From positions 25,728,251 to 25,792,250 of the forward strand of contig NC_060062.1 in the NCBI RefSeq assembly GCF_020283565.1: a stretch of 64,000 bases of DNA. Direction: 5' to 3'. Numbering within the stretch: position 1 is the first letter of the stretch; each line of letters opens with the position of its first letter. Below are positions 38,408-50,276 of the stretch, one piece after another. The translations under genes and the position numbers were made by a program. Origin of the DNA: Trifolium pratense. Its lineage: Eukaryota > Streptophyta > Magnoliopsida > Fabales > Fabaceae. The notes beneath the pieces were generated by a model, which saw only the letters and a program-made list of their open reading frames with translations, ran no database searches and was not told the DNA's origin.

Positions 38408-39102
38408 TGTTTCTGAGATTATAATAAAGATCTTCAAAATTTAAACAGTTACATCCAACTATTGAGTTAGACATTTACCAAACACAAATAAAATCAAACT
38501 AAAAAAGAAACAATTTTGACAAAAAAAGAAGAGATTTTGTTACCAACCCATGAAGAAAAAGCATAAAGGGTTATCAAAACTCACCTAAACTTATTCAGTT
38601 TTCTTCACTTTTGTGATGAAATTCGAAAAGGCTTCTCAACAAGATTTATAACACAGAAACAGAGGAAAAACAGAGTCTTTTTTTGTTTGTTTTTGTTTTT
38701 AATGAGGTGTGTGTGTCATGTGAAACTTTCTCGTAACTTCAACCAAACACAACACGTTACTCTTCTTATCAATCAAAAGAAGGTAACAAAGCAAGATTAT
38801 AGGCCAGTTGATGCGGTAGTTTTTTTGAACTTTCACTCTCTCTATGATGTGTTGTTCTCCAAAAGAATGAAAAAAACAGAGTCTTAAATATGCTTGTTAA
38901 GGTAAGAGAATCAGAGTCTTAAATGCGGTTTCTGTGGAAAAGAATTGGCAGAAAATAGCTGTTTTCAAAGCATGAGATGTGAGACTTGTATGAAAAAAAA
39001 CTAAGCATGCAAGAAACAGTTACTGATTCTATTAATACTAAATAAAATGGTTGAAAAAAGAAGGTTCAATTAGAGGATTGAGATCTGACAAAAGGTAGTA
39101 TA

Positions 39103-39105
<3 letters not shown>

Positions 39106-39150
<45 letters not shown>
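39106..39150. repeat. (GA)n microsatellite about 700 bp upstream of LAX
   Basis: A 45-bp uninterrupted GA tract. On the LAX coding strand it reads as CT repeats, a type common in plant promoters and 5' UTRs and bound by GAGA/BPC factors. A regulatory role is an inference. Confidence 0.85.
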
Positions 39151-39153
<3 letters not shown>

Positions 39154-39290
39154 GTGAAGTTGTAGTTGTGGTTGAAGAAGGTTGAGTGATATTTAAATCA
39201 TAAACTAAGTAGTTGAGCTTGAGTCATTAATAAGTTCTTCTCACAAAAAAAATTTCGAAAAAATTTATGTTACTGAAATAATTTTTAGTC

Positions 39291-39635
39291 CTTTAAGAAG
39301 TTTCGCATCAGATGTGAGTTGGTCTGGACAAGGATTTTTAAGTAAGAGGCAATCATCATCACCTTATAAGCTGATTTTGTAATGATGAGTTAGGCCCAAC
39401 ACCCATTTCTAAGATGGTATCAGAACCTCTCCAAGATCCATTGGGTCACCCACTATCGGGTCACCACCATTCATATTCACGCACCAAGCCCAATAGTGAT
39501 GGCGTGAGGGAGTGTGTTAAGAAGTCTCACATCGGATGTGAGTTAGCCTGGACAAGGGTTTATAAGTAAGTGGCAATTTTCACCTTACAAGCTGATTTTG
39601 TAAGGATGAGTTAGACCCAACACTCATTTCTAAGA
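39291..39635. mobile_element. TRIM-like miniature retrotransposon
   Basis: Two direct repeats of about 121-124 bp: 39291-39414 and 39515-39635. Both contain TTAAGAAGT, CATC(A/G)GATGTGAGTT, CAAGCTGATTTTGTAA or CTTATAAGCTGATT, and ATTTCTAAGAT. Just after the left repeat lies TGGTATCAGAACC, close to the tRNA-Met primer-binding site of plant TRIMs. The purine-rich GTGAGGGAGTG precedes the right repeat. The interior is only about 100 bp and non-coding. TSD not clear. Confidence 0.75.
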
Positions 39636-39649
39636 TAGATAGTGAGTTT

Positions 39650-40729
39650 TAGTTATTTTGCAGATAAACTCTGAATCACTGGATGCGTTCTTCTGAGAAC
39701 TAGAAGATTAATACCAACAAAAATTGGAGAACAAAAATAAGTTGAAAATGGAAATTAAAGAGGGTGATTTAATGAAGTTTAAACCTATGTGTTTGGTTTT
39801 ATTGAAGAGAGTTCATAGAGATGTTTGGTTTTTATAGAGTGTACTTGTCTGTTTCATCACCCTTTTATCAGTTATGCGTTTGTGTTGTTCTGTGCATTTT
39901 CTGTTTGGCTGTAAAGGCTATATTGAAAATGTTCGGTGTATTCGAGCATCCACAACGGAGTTCCCTAAATTTGAGTACTTAATTGGATCTCATGTGTACA
40001 CATCACTTATTTATTATTTTTTTAATAATAGTACTTAATAAGTACGCAATCCCTCCAACCCAGCACCTCTTAAATTGTTCTAAATCGGTCTCACTAATAA
40101 TTCTATATGTCATCAATAATATCAGATTTTATAAATAGGTCCATAAAAATATATTATAATGAAAAGAGAGAGGATACATATTTGAGAAGCAGTACCTAAT
40201 AAGTACTCAATAAATTTTGCTTCAATGGTAGTACCTAATAAGTACCTATATAAGTGGATAATAGGTACTACTATTGGAGATGTTCTTATTTAGAGGGTCA
40301 GTAAAGTATATAGTATAGTTATAGTATACTGTATGAGTAGAGTAATAATGTTGATAAATTATTGGTGGGGTAAAAGGAAAATCAATAATAATCACGAGTA
40401 AACTCCATTATTAATATTACAATACTTTTTCTTTAGTATAAAAGTATAATTCTATTTTAAGTTCTAAAAATGTTTCTTTTATATACTCGGCCATATTGGC
40501 ATATCAATGTCATCTATATTCAGTGTCTGGCAATTTTGGAGTATGATTATCACTTGTAGAAATTTTATTAATAATGGTGACACTTGGAAAATTTTATAAC
40601 TAATTTAGATGAGATTTAAAGTATGACTTATGAATTTAAAATGTCGAACTCATACCACTAAACTTATATCTCATGGCCTATTAAAAAAACTCTATCTAAA
40701 TATTATTTATCATATTATATTCTTATGGA
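39650..40729. other. Intergenic, no gene
   Basis: 39950-40290 has several copies of AGTACCTAATAAGTAC-like words, some inverted, suggesting a decayed MITE (GAGCATCCACAACGGAG ... CTATTGGAGATGTTC at its ends). The rest is featureless. Confidence 0.45.
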
Positions 40730-41222
40730 CAATAAAAATGTGTTATCTTTTATTTTGATTTTCCGAGTTTATGGTGAAAGGTACCGGTAATCCATAATTT
40801 GTCGGGACATAATTTAAATCTGTGAAATTCTAACTAATTCTCAAATTCACATACTAAATGAATAATTCAATTATGACTAAAATGACTATAAGAAGAACTT
40901 TTTGATTAGATAACCATAAATCATAATAATGAGATTTCTCTCTTCTTCTTTTTAACAAAACGAGATTGTTATCGAAGAAAGTTAGAAACGTACATTGTGT
41001 GATAATTACGTGATATCTTTTGTGTTGATTTTCCTGATTTCTAGGAAAATGTGCTAGTCATTCAGAGTTTGTCGGGACGTAACTTAAATCTATCAAAGAT
41101 GTTCTAAAAAAAATTCAAATTCATATATTATTTGAATAATTCTATTTTAATTGATGTGGCTATAAGAAGAACTCTACCGGATAACTATAAATCATAATCA
41201 TGAGATTCCTTTATTCTAATTT

Positions 41223-41393
41223 GGCTTAAATATCACATTTGTCCCTGTATGTATGCATTTTTTTTGTTTTAATCCCTGTGGGAGGGACGAAAATCAATAA
41301 GATTTGCACATTCATGGACTTTTTTAAAAAAAATGATATAAGGACTAAAACCAAAAAAACAAGTACATACGGGACATATGTGATATTTAAACC
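41223..41393. mobile_element. Mutator-like MITE in the satellite array, 171 bp
   Basis: Termini GGCTTAAATATCACATTTGTCC / GGGACATATGTGATATTTAAACC; perfect 9-bp TSD TTCTAATTT (41214-41222 and 41394-41402). Confidence 0.87.
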
Positions 41394-43711
41394 TTCTAAT
41401 TTTCAACAAAATGAGATTGGTATTGAATACACGTAGATTGTATGATAAAAATGTGATATCTTTTGTCTTTATTGTCCGAGTTTCTGGAGAAAGTTATTAG
41501 TAATCTAGAGTTTGGTTGAACGAAACTTAAATTTGTAATAGTTGTTCCACCAATTCTCGAATTCAGATACTACTTGAATAATTTAAATTTAACTAAAGCA
41601 ATTATAAGAAGAACTCTATTTGCTATTCATAATTCATAATCATGAGACTCTTTTCTTTTTCTTTTTAACAAAATTATATTGATATTGAAGAAACTTCGAT
41701 TGTACGATAAAAATGTGTTATCTTTTGCCTTGATTGTCCAAGTGTTTGGAGAATGGTACTAATAACCCTGAATTTGATGGGTCAAACATAAATCTGTCAA
41801 AAGTTATTCTGACCAATTCACATACTACATGAATAATTCAGTTTTAACCAAAATGACTATAAGAAGAACTCTCTCAGATAACCATAAATCATAATCATGA
41901 GATTCATCTCTTCTTCTTTTTAACAAAATGAGATAAGTATCAAAGAAAGTTAGGAACATATAGATTGTGTGATAATAACGTGATATCTTTTGTCTTGATT
42001 TTCCTGATTTCTAGGAAAATGTACTCGTAATTCAGAGTTTGCTGGGACGTAACTTAAATTTATCAAAAATGTTCTAAGCAATTTTCAAATTCATATATTT
42101 TTTGAATAATTTTATTTTAAGTGACGTGACTATAAGAAGAACTCTATTAGATAACCATGAATCATAATCATGATATTCCTTTATTCTTATTTTTAACAAA
42201 ATGAGATTGGTATTGAATAAACGTAGATTGTATGAGAAAAAAAAGTGATATTTTTTGTCTTGATTGTCTGAGTTTATGGAGAAAGGGAATGTTGAGTTTT
42301 TGTATGTTTGGTTACATTTTGCAAAAACATTATTTAGCCAAGTGTTGAGACAGATGTGCATACATGTGGAACAACACCTATGTAGTCTGACTGCGCGCCT
42401 AAAGGCGTTATGTTTTTATATGCAATCTTTTAAAGATTTAATTGAAGAATACCATCAACCTAACTTGTGCGCCAAGTAGCGCCTTACACTTGTAGCTTCT
42501 GAAGGCAGCCGAACCCTAGTTCTATTTTCTAAAAGAATGAAATAACTTTAGAAAATATATTATTTGATTTAAAAATATATCAGCTACAGCCGCAAGTTTT
42601 GAAGACCTAATTCTGTCTTGAAGCCTAAGCTATTGCATAGCTATAAATACGAAGACAAGCATATGGTTCTGAGCATCTAAAACTGAGTTATTACAAAGCG
42701 TTTGTCTTAGGGTTTTAGTGTGTTAATTGTTAATTGTGAGTCTTTCTTGTGTCTCTTTGATGCAAGATTAGGACTGAGTTTTATTGAGTTGTAACTGTGA
42801 ATTGCTCCTAAGCTTCTAAGTACGGAGTTAGTTTGTGTTTGATTCACTCGAGAGCTTTTAAGCAAGAGTGAGATCTAATTTCATAGGAGGGTGTCTCCAT
42901 CATTGGTCCTTATTGTATTGATAACAACGCTGCTTGTGTTGTTAGAGGGAATTGAGACGGTGTCTAATATCTAGGAGTTCCTAGGTAAGATTAGCACGGG
43001 TAGTGTCTAGGTGATAAGTTGTAAACCGGGGTGTTTGCTGAGGGCTTTGAACTACAACTATTATAGTGGATTCAGTCCTGGATTGGTATCTCCCAGAGTA
43101 GGTGACGTTACACTGAATTGGGTTAACAATTCTCTTGTGTTATTTATTTTCTTGTCATCTTTATTATTAGTGTTCTGTGTGTAGACAAGTGTTGACCACT
43201 ACAAGAAAACATGCATTTACTGAGGGCCTTTGGCCCTCAGTAATGCACAAATTTCGTCTAAAATGCATGCATTACTGACGGCCTTGGGCCCTCTGTAATT
43301 AGCTCGCCAGTAATGGTTACTGACGGCCCAGGACCGTCAATAACGTTACTGACGGCCTGGAGCCGTCAATAATACACACCGGTCAATTCAAAAGGCCACG
43401 CATTTGTGACGGCCTGGAGCCGTCAGTATGCAATGTTCTTTTCACACATTGTGACGGCCTGGAGCCGTCAGTAATGTTGAACGGTTTAAAAAAAAATTAA
43501 TAATTTAATTATTTAAAAATCAGTATTTGATTTTTAAATAATTAAATTATTAATTTTTTTTTTAAAAAATTAATATTAAAATTAAAATTTAATAAAAAGC
43601 ATAATAAAAATACTTAACATAAGCATAATTAAATATAATGATAATATTGTCATTACAAAAAGAAAACAATTAAACAAATAATAATCAACAACAGATTATT
43701 AAAATTACACA

Positions 43712-44236
43712 TCAACGTTGGTCAGGCGGCTGATATAGTGGTCGCTTCCCCTTGCCAGTGTCTGTTGGCTGACGCGACCTTCCTCGGCCTCGGCCTCGGC
43801 CTCTACCTTCCTCGTGTATTATGACTCCGGGGAGTGACGTTCGCGAAGGAGGTCGTGCCACAGGCCTATGAACGAAGTTAATTGGGGCTTGATTTGGGAA
43901 GAAGTTGCCTTGGGGTTGATTTGGGTTTTCATGTGGGATTATGAAGTCTTGTTGTGGATTTAATGATCTCTGGTATTCGGTGAAAGCAGTTTGTTGATTA
44001 TTTCTACCGCTTCCGCCACTACTGCTTCCACTTGTTTGCCCAGTAGGATCAAAAAATTGTAAATGAACTGGTTCATTAAGCATCTGACTCATATCCTCTA
44101 TGCTCATACTCAGTACTGGATCACCCTCTCGGTACTCCGGCAGCTGATTCAAATTAACCATGCTACTCAAATCCGGTCGATATTCTTGTTCACCGGCATT
44201 TTGATTTTGTCGTGCCGAAGCCTGAGATGATGATCC

Positions 44237-44296
<60 letters not shown>

Positions 44297-45866
44297 CCGG
44301 CGCCCTCTGCTGTGCAAAGAATTCCTGCAATACATGTTGGACCCGTAGGTCCACCCGGTCATCAAATGATGCTTCGAACTCATCGCGGAATTCTTCTCTA
44401 TACGTGGCCCTCATTCGCGCTTCATACTCATCATCGGTTTCCTCTCTTTGAGTTGGACGAGAGCGTCCTGTACTCGATGAAGATGAAGATGTGTAAGTGA
44501 CATCTCTCAAACCAGTTGGGTCACTTGCATATAGAGAAGATGTACACCCAGCAGCGAATTTGCGACCTCGAGTCGCACCACCAGCATTCTTAACAAAAGC
44601 CAACGACATCTTGTTTCGACGAACATCCTCATTATCTCGCCTATGAGGTGGTAGTCGTAGTTGGCTTGCATTATATTCTTCAACCCAAATTTGCGTCAAC
44701 CTCTACAATAAATTAAAAAAAATTTATAATTAATTAATTATAATGTTTAGATATAATTATATAATGTTTAAAAAATAATGTTATACGAAATAAATAATAA
44801 ATAATATATATAATTAAATACTTACCGACACTTCTTGCGCCCTTGCCCCCGTCCACTCACCGGAATCTGCATACCGGTGCATCATGTCATTCATCTCCAT
44901 AAAGGTGGGTGGACGACCAAATTGTTGGATGAACTCAAGACGAAGCGTTCCGGCAGATTTAGACCCTCCAGAGTGTACGCACGCACGATTGGCTTCATCA
45001 GTATTTCTGTTGGCTTTGTTCTTTATACACTTTGCAATATACTCTTCCTCTTCCCATCTGCGGCAGAGCATAGGGTATGAATTGCCAGCGAGCCAAAGTG
45101 GTGGTTTTGAAGGATCCTTTTTAATCTTTTTCCGCGCTTCAAAAAGTAAGGTCGACAGACGCTTGGTGGCTTTTTTGTTGAATATACGCTCAATAGCCGC
45201 TGTGTGGTGATTCAGCCAAGTTACTTGCGACTACGAAAAATAAAGAAAAATTGTTAATAAATTAGTAAATATATGTTTAGTAACAAAATTGATTGGATAA
45301 AAAAGTAATTATAAATAAAAACGTACCCTGAAGCCATTCCAAAATTGTTGATATCCACGCTCATCTGCCCTGACCTCCGTCCAGTTGAGATATGGAGCCT
45401 GGAATTTGGATTTCAATGCATTATTGATTGCCTTATTCGCCGGATTTTGGGGTTGCAAACTGCACAATATATATATATTAGTTAAGAATAATTATCATAT
45501 ATATCCAATTAATTTATTAAACACAAATTCTTAATAATAATTAACTTACTCTGTGGCGGTATATGGCATGATGATGGGTCTACCATGCCGGTCAATCAAC
45601 AATTCATTTTGAGGAGCTAAAAGTGCAATATCGGCTATTTCCTCGTCCTCGTGGTCATCATCGTCGTCGTAGGAGTCGTACTCCTCTTCCACACCGTCTA
45701 CGGTTCGAGACTTGGGCATACCCTCCAACCATCGATTCCGAACAACGCGGCGGGGTAAAGCACGTCTACGTGGAGCGCGTCCGCGTCCGACACCCGGTGC
45801 TGGTGGAATATCATCAATGTCATCATCGACATTGTCATCATCAAAATTTTCTTCATCTGGATTCAT
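43712..45866 (-). CDS. TNPA-like accessory protein of CACTA-2 (plant En/Spm transposase family), frame broken at a poly-G run
   Basis: Exons on the minus strand: 45866-45550, 45459-45327, 45230-44826, and about 44702 down to 43712. Junction phases agree (GT/AG). Exon 1 is acidic and Arg-rich (MNPDEENFDDDN, GRGRAPRRRALPRR). Exons 2-4 contain the family block (SQVTWLNHHTAAIERIFNKK, PLWLAGNSYPMLCRRWEEEE, FGRPPTFMEMNDMMHRYADS). A glycine run follows (57 G on the coding strand). In one frame it ends soon after (stop at 44190). Another frame continues to 43712 with QASARQNQNAGEQEYRPD and an RGRGRGRGR tail. The long C-terminal frame is the likely original, so slippage or sequence error in the homopolymer broke it. 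Such proteins bind subterminal repeats during transposition. Confidence 0.78.
44239..44295. repeat. 57-base poly-C homopolymer (poly-Gly codons on the minus strand)
   Basis: Uninterrupted C from 44239 to 44295 within the TNPA-like exon. 57 bases would be 19 Gly codons. The reading frame before and after the run does not match, so its true length is uncertain. Confidence 0.9.
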
Positions 45867-46715
45867 CTATAATAAAAAAATATATGATAAATATATTTAT
45901 ATATAATTAAGAAATACATGACAAATATATATATAATTAAGAAATACATGACAAATATATATATATAATTAATTAAGAAATACATGACATATATTGTTTT
46001 ATAATTCATCATCATTAAACGATAAACAAATGCAACCAAAAACAAATATTCAAGTACAACGATTAATATTATTACAACGCGGATAACTATATTATAAAAT
46101 TAATTGTCATCCCAATCTGATACATCTTCATCATCACTGCCTTCATCATCACCATTAGCTTCGACGTCCTCTTCATCAACATCACCATCAGAAGGTACTT
46201 CTTCCGCTTCTTCTTGTACACAAAGTTGATTAAAAGTTTCAACTGCAATGACATCATCAACATTGGACATCTCATCTTCCTGATATGGTTCATCTTCACG
46301 TTCATCTATCTCATTTTTTTCAATCAGACCCCTTGGTTTTGATGTTATTGCGGCACACCAACCTCGCTTATCCCTTGTAGTCGATGGATAAGGGACATAG
46401 TGAACTTGTCTGACGTTATGAGCCATAGCAAACGGATCATACAATGGATAATGTTTGTTCATTTTTATGTCCACGGTATTAGTCTTTGAATCATATCTGG
46501 TACCTCTATTTGAAGGATCAAACCATTTACAGTAAAACAACACACGACTGTTTACTGTTGTTTTTCCTTCACTCCAACTGTGTGTCTCAAATCTGTAACC
46601 ATTGACAAAGTAGGTGTGCCATTGTTTAACGGTTGACTTTGGGCCATCAGATAAGTTTCTCAAGTGTTGTATGACACGAGTTGCGGGTGTTTGTTGGTAC
46701 ATGTATTCTTTGAAC

Positions 46716-47359
46716 CAGTGTTTTAAAAACCGGACCGGACCGGCCGGTCCGACCGGTTGAACCGGGAACCGGAGGGGTCACCGGTCTGGTCCGGATGTTG
46801 GATCGGATACGCTATTGGACCGGCGGGAACCGGTAAAACCGGTGAAAACCGGTGAAAACCGGTGAACCGGCGGTTTTGAAAAACCGGCGGTTCAATTGCG
46901 TTTTTTTTTCTGGACCAAAACGTTTGCTTTTTTAAAAAAAAAAAATCGAAAAAAAATTAGAAAAAAACAAAGAAACAGAAACTGAGAAAACTCATAAAAG
47001 TGAAACGCAGGAGAATGAAAATAGAGAAAAAATTGTACATATACCTTGTATATTTTGTTCTTTTAACCCTCTAAATTTTTACTTTTGAACTCACCCAAGA
47101 GAAGAATAGAACACAGAAGAATGAAATAGAGAAATGGAAATAAAGAAGATTCACGATTATGGCAAGAAAAAGAAAGAAAAGAAGAATAAACCAAGTGCAG
47201 GAGAAAGAAACAGGAAGTGAGGCAGACAACAGTTGGCTGCTATTCAATGAATGAGTTAGAGAAGATGATAGGATTTAGGGTTTTTTTAATTCATTTTGGG
47301 CTTTCACTTATGGCCCACTTGTTATATGTTTGTTTTTTTTTTGACTTTTTTTGTTACTT

Positions 47360-47451
<92 letters not shown>

Positions 47452-47935
47452 AAACACTTACTTATATGTTGTTGTTTGGGTGTTTACTTTGCATTTAAAA
47501 CAAACATACTATATAAAAAGAAAAATTCCAGCTCGTAAAAACTAATATTTTTTTATTTGTTTTTTTTTAAAAAAAAAAAGTTTTATTGTTTCTATCGTTG
47601 CCTTTAACGTAATAAATTATTAAAAAACTCATTAAATTTGTACTACCGTAAAAAAAAAAGCTAAATTTGTGTTCTATTTTTGTGTTCAGTTTGCTATTTT
47701 TGTGTTTTCTTTTAATTTTTAAATTTTTTATGCTTTTATTCAAAGAACGAGTTATCTCATTCGACCGATTTAATAACTATATAGTTTTATTATAGAGACC
47801 GGTTCATTCTATCGGTTTAATCCGATTTAATCCGGTTTATCATGCGGTTCGACCAGTGACCCAGTGGTTCGACCAATGAACCAATGAACCAGTGCCCTCG
47901 CCGGTTCGATGTCCGGTCCGATTTTTAAAACACTG
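46716..47935. mobile_element. hAT-1: non-autonomous hAT element, 1220 bp
   Basis: Termini CAGTGTTTTAAAAA / TTTTTAAAACACTG; perfect 8-bp TSD CTTTGAAC (46708-46715 and 47936-47943). Subterminal arrays of ACCGG/CCGGT occur at both ends. No transposase. A (TA)n tract sits inside. Confidence 0.93.
47363..47448. repeat. (TA)n microsatellite, 86 bp, inside hAT-1
   Basis: Perfect TA dinucleotide run. Open frames across it (Tyr-Ile repeats) are artefacts. Confidence 0.95.
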
Positions 47936-48409
47936 CTTTGAACCATGCTGGAAATTCCGAATTGATTTGAGCAGAAGTATGTTGTGTTAAAAACACCCAA
48001 GGGCATTAGTTATCATATTGTCCATCTCATTAAACGGATCATAATGCTGATGATAATATTGGGGAACAACAACGGGCTGAAAAACACTGCTTGAAGCACG
48101 ATTTTGATTCACGGGAACAGTCGTGGAACATCCTTCGCCATGACTTGACCAAACCCAATAATTAGGTTGGAATCCCTTTTTATATAAATGAGACCTAATT
48201 TCATCTTCGCTCTGTATTCTTGTACATCGACAAAGTACACACGGACATCTAATTCCCCCTTCACGTATCACAATGTCATTATATTTTACTGTATTGATAA
48301 ACATTTCGACCCCTATTTTAAATTCCTCTTTAACCCGGCCCCTCTTTCCAGGATTATGTCTATCGTACATCCAATTACGATTGCTAAAATCCATATCTGT
48401 GTAGTTTAA

Positions 48410-49600
48410 TTAATATATAATTAGATCGATATATGTATTAAATTTATTACTTTATTTTTCAAAAGTATTTTGGACATATATATATGTCTACTCAACAATA
48501 ACATATAAACTTTTAACATTTTATTTTTAAAGTTTATGGTTTATTAAATCTAAAAAATACTAAGTTTTTTAGTTGACAAAACTACCGACTTTTTAACATA
48601 TATATTATAATTTTTTAAAATATAATTGTTTTTCTTTTTTTAAATACATAGTAATAATAAAATGCTAGTAACTATTTCTAAGTGTACGGTAAAAATAAAA
48701 CTATCACTAAATATTATAAATTAAAATTACATATATTACTTACTTGGGTGCCGGGTAGAGTCTTACTTGGCGCGCGCTCCTAACCACAAACTCCGCTCCT
48801 AACCCACGACCTCCGATGACCACGAGAATTTGCTAATAAAAATTGTAAATAACAAATTATTAGAACATATACATTTAAATAACAAAGTAAAAATTTTAAC
48901 TTTAAAAGTAAAACACAAACACTTACCACTTTTTAGATGGAGATATGAAAATTACATCACTTTTTAAAAAATACACAGTTAAAAAATTTCTTTTATAAAT
49001 TTTTTTTAAAAAAATTTCGTTTTTTTAAAAAATAATATAAATATACTGTTTTTTTGAAAAAAAAATACTTATTTAAAAAAAATAATTCTGTTTTCGAAAT
49101 AAACAAAATTAAATATATTTTTTTAATTTTTTTTACAAAAACAATAACTTTTATACATAGTGATAAGAAAATATTAGTAATAAATTACAAAGTATTAATT
49201 AATAACTATTACTAAGTATACGATAAAAAAAAACTATCACTATATAAATTAAAATTACGTTACTTACTTGGGTGCCGAGTAGATTCTTACTTGACGCGCA
49301 CCTAGCCCACGAACTCCGCTCCTCACGAGAATAAGACTTGCTATTAAAAATGGTAAAACACAAATATTAGAACATATACATTTAAATAACAAAACAAAAA
49401 TTTTAAATTCGTAAAAGTAAAACACAAACACTTACCACTTTTTGTATGGAGATTAAGTTGAAAGTATGAAATTAGAGAAAATTTAAGAGAGAAGTTAGAT
49501 AAAATTTAGAGAGAGAATGGAAATGAAAAAATGAAGTGAAGGAGTAGTAATATATAGGAGTAGTCATAATTGACCGTTACAATTTAAAATTCAAAATCAA
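48410..49600. other. 5' region of CACTA-2 transposase gene, non-coding
   Basis: AT-rich DNA with a direct duplication: about 48660-48950 resembles 49190-49450 (TTACTTACTTGGGTGCCG(G/A)GTAGA, TTGCTA(A/T)TAAAAAT and AACACTTACCACTTTTT). This suggests duplicated 5' leader sequence. No ORF of note. Confidence 0.6.
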
Positions 49601-50276
49601 GCAATACTGACGGCCATAAGCCGTCATAATTGTCCAACGGAAATGTACTTACTGACGGCCTGGGACCGTCATAAATCACATGCGTTACTGACGGCCCAGG
49701 ACCGTCATAAATGCTTAACGGCTATGCGATACTGACGGCCTGGGACCGTCTGAAATAGGCAGTTCAATACTGACGGCCCAGGACCGTCACTAATGCTTAA
49801 TAGTTAATTTTTTAATTATTTCCGTTCTTCAAGACTACTTACTGACGGCCATAAGCCTTCAATATCCCACAAATGCATTACTGAGGGCTTTTAGCCCTCA
49901 ATAAGTTTGGTCAGTAATATTATGTTTTCTTGTAGTGGACACACTTTGCTGAACACTTGTCTACTGTGTGCCAGACAAGTGTTGACACACTTTCCTCAAC
50001 ACCTGTCTACTGTGTGCCAGAAATTTCAGGGAACAAAACTTAAATTGGCAAAAGTTGGTCTAACCAATTCTCAAATTTAATACTACTTGAGTAATTCAAT
50101 TTTAACTGAAGTAATTATAAGAAGAACCCTATTATTTATTTATTTTTTTTTTTGGGAGAAAGAAGAACTCTATTAGATAACCATAATTCATAATAATGAG
50201 ATTCTTCTCTTCTTTCTTTTAACAAAATGAGATTGGTATCGAAGAAACGTAGATTGTGTGATAAACACGTGATATC

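Larger units (their letters stand above)
46100..48394 (-). pseudogene. CACTA-2 transposase gene with internal deletion, split by hAT-1
   Basis: The N-terminal part (48394-47987) is the transposase-associated domain: WMYDRHNPGKRGRVKEEFK, IRCPCVLCRC and HLYKKGFQPNYWVWSSHGE. The conserved pre-C-terminal motif FPAWFKEY comes almost directly after, in a different frame, and is cut by hAT-1. Beyond hAT-1 (46702-46100) the C-terminal DUF4216-type domain continues (TYFVNGYRFETHSW, YDPFAMAHNVRQVHYV) and ends in an acidic tail and stop at 46100. The central catalytic domain, normally several hundred residues, is missing. The element therefore cannot supply its own transposase. It was dead before or independently of the hAT insertion. 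Confidence 0.85.
43197..49937. mobile_element. CACTA-2: 6.7-kb CACTA transposon, defective
   Basis: Termini CACTACAAGAAAACAT and ATGTTTTCTTGTAGTG match as inverted repeats; TSD GAC on both sides (43194-43196 and 49938-49940). Subterminal zones (43220-43480 and 49600-49920) carry many short palindromes of the GACGGCCTGGGACCGTC type. It holds a TNPA-like gene and a deleted transposase gene, both on the minus strand. hAT-1 (46716-47935) is inserted in it. Confidence 0.93.
42290..50028. mobile_element. Solo LTR (about 1 kb net) split by CACTA-2
   Basis: Begins TGTTGAGTTTT and ends AATTTCA; perfect 5-bp TSD GGGAA (42285-42289 and 50029-50033). It is the same family as 1509-2490. The halves 42290-43196 and 49938-50028 are separated by the CACTA element. 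AGCTATAAATACG at about 42635 is probably its TATA box. A hairpin-prone GACAAGTGTTGACACACTTT region near the right end occurs in two copies. Confidence 0.88.

Noticed and set aside
44212..44451. Plus-strand poly-Pro frame
   Set aside because: Antisense shadow of the poly-C run in the TNPA-like exon.
47217..47538. Two plus-strand open frames with long Tyr-Ile runs
   Set aside because: They are produced by the (TA)n microsatellite inside hAT-1.
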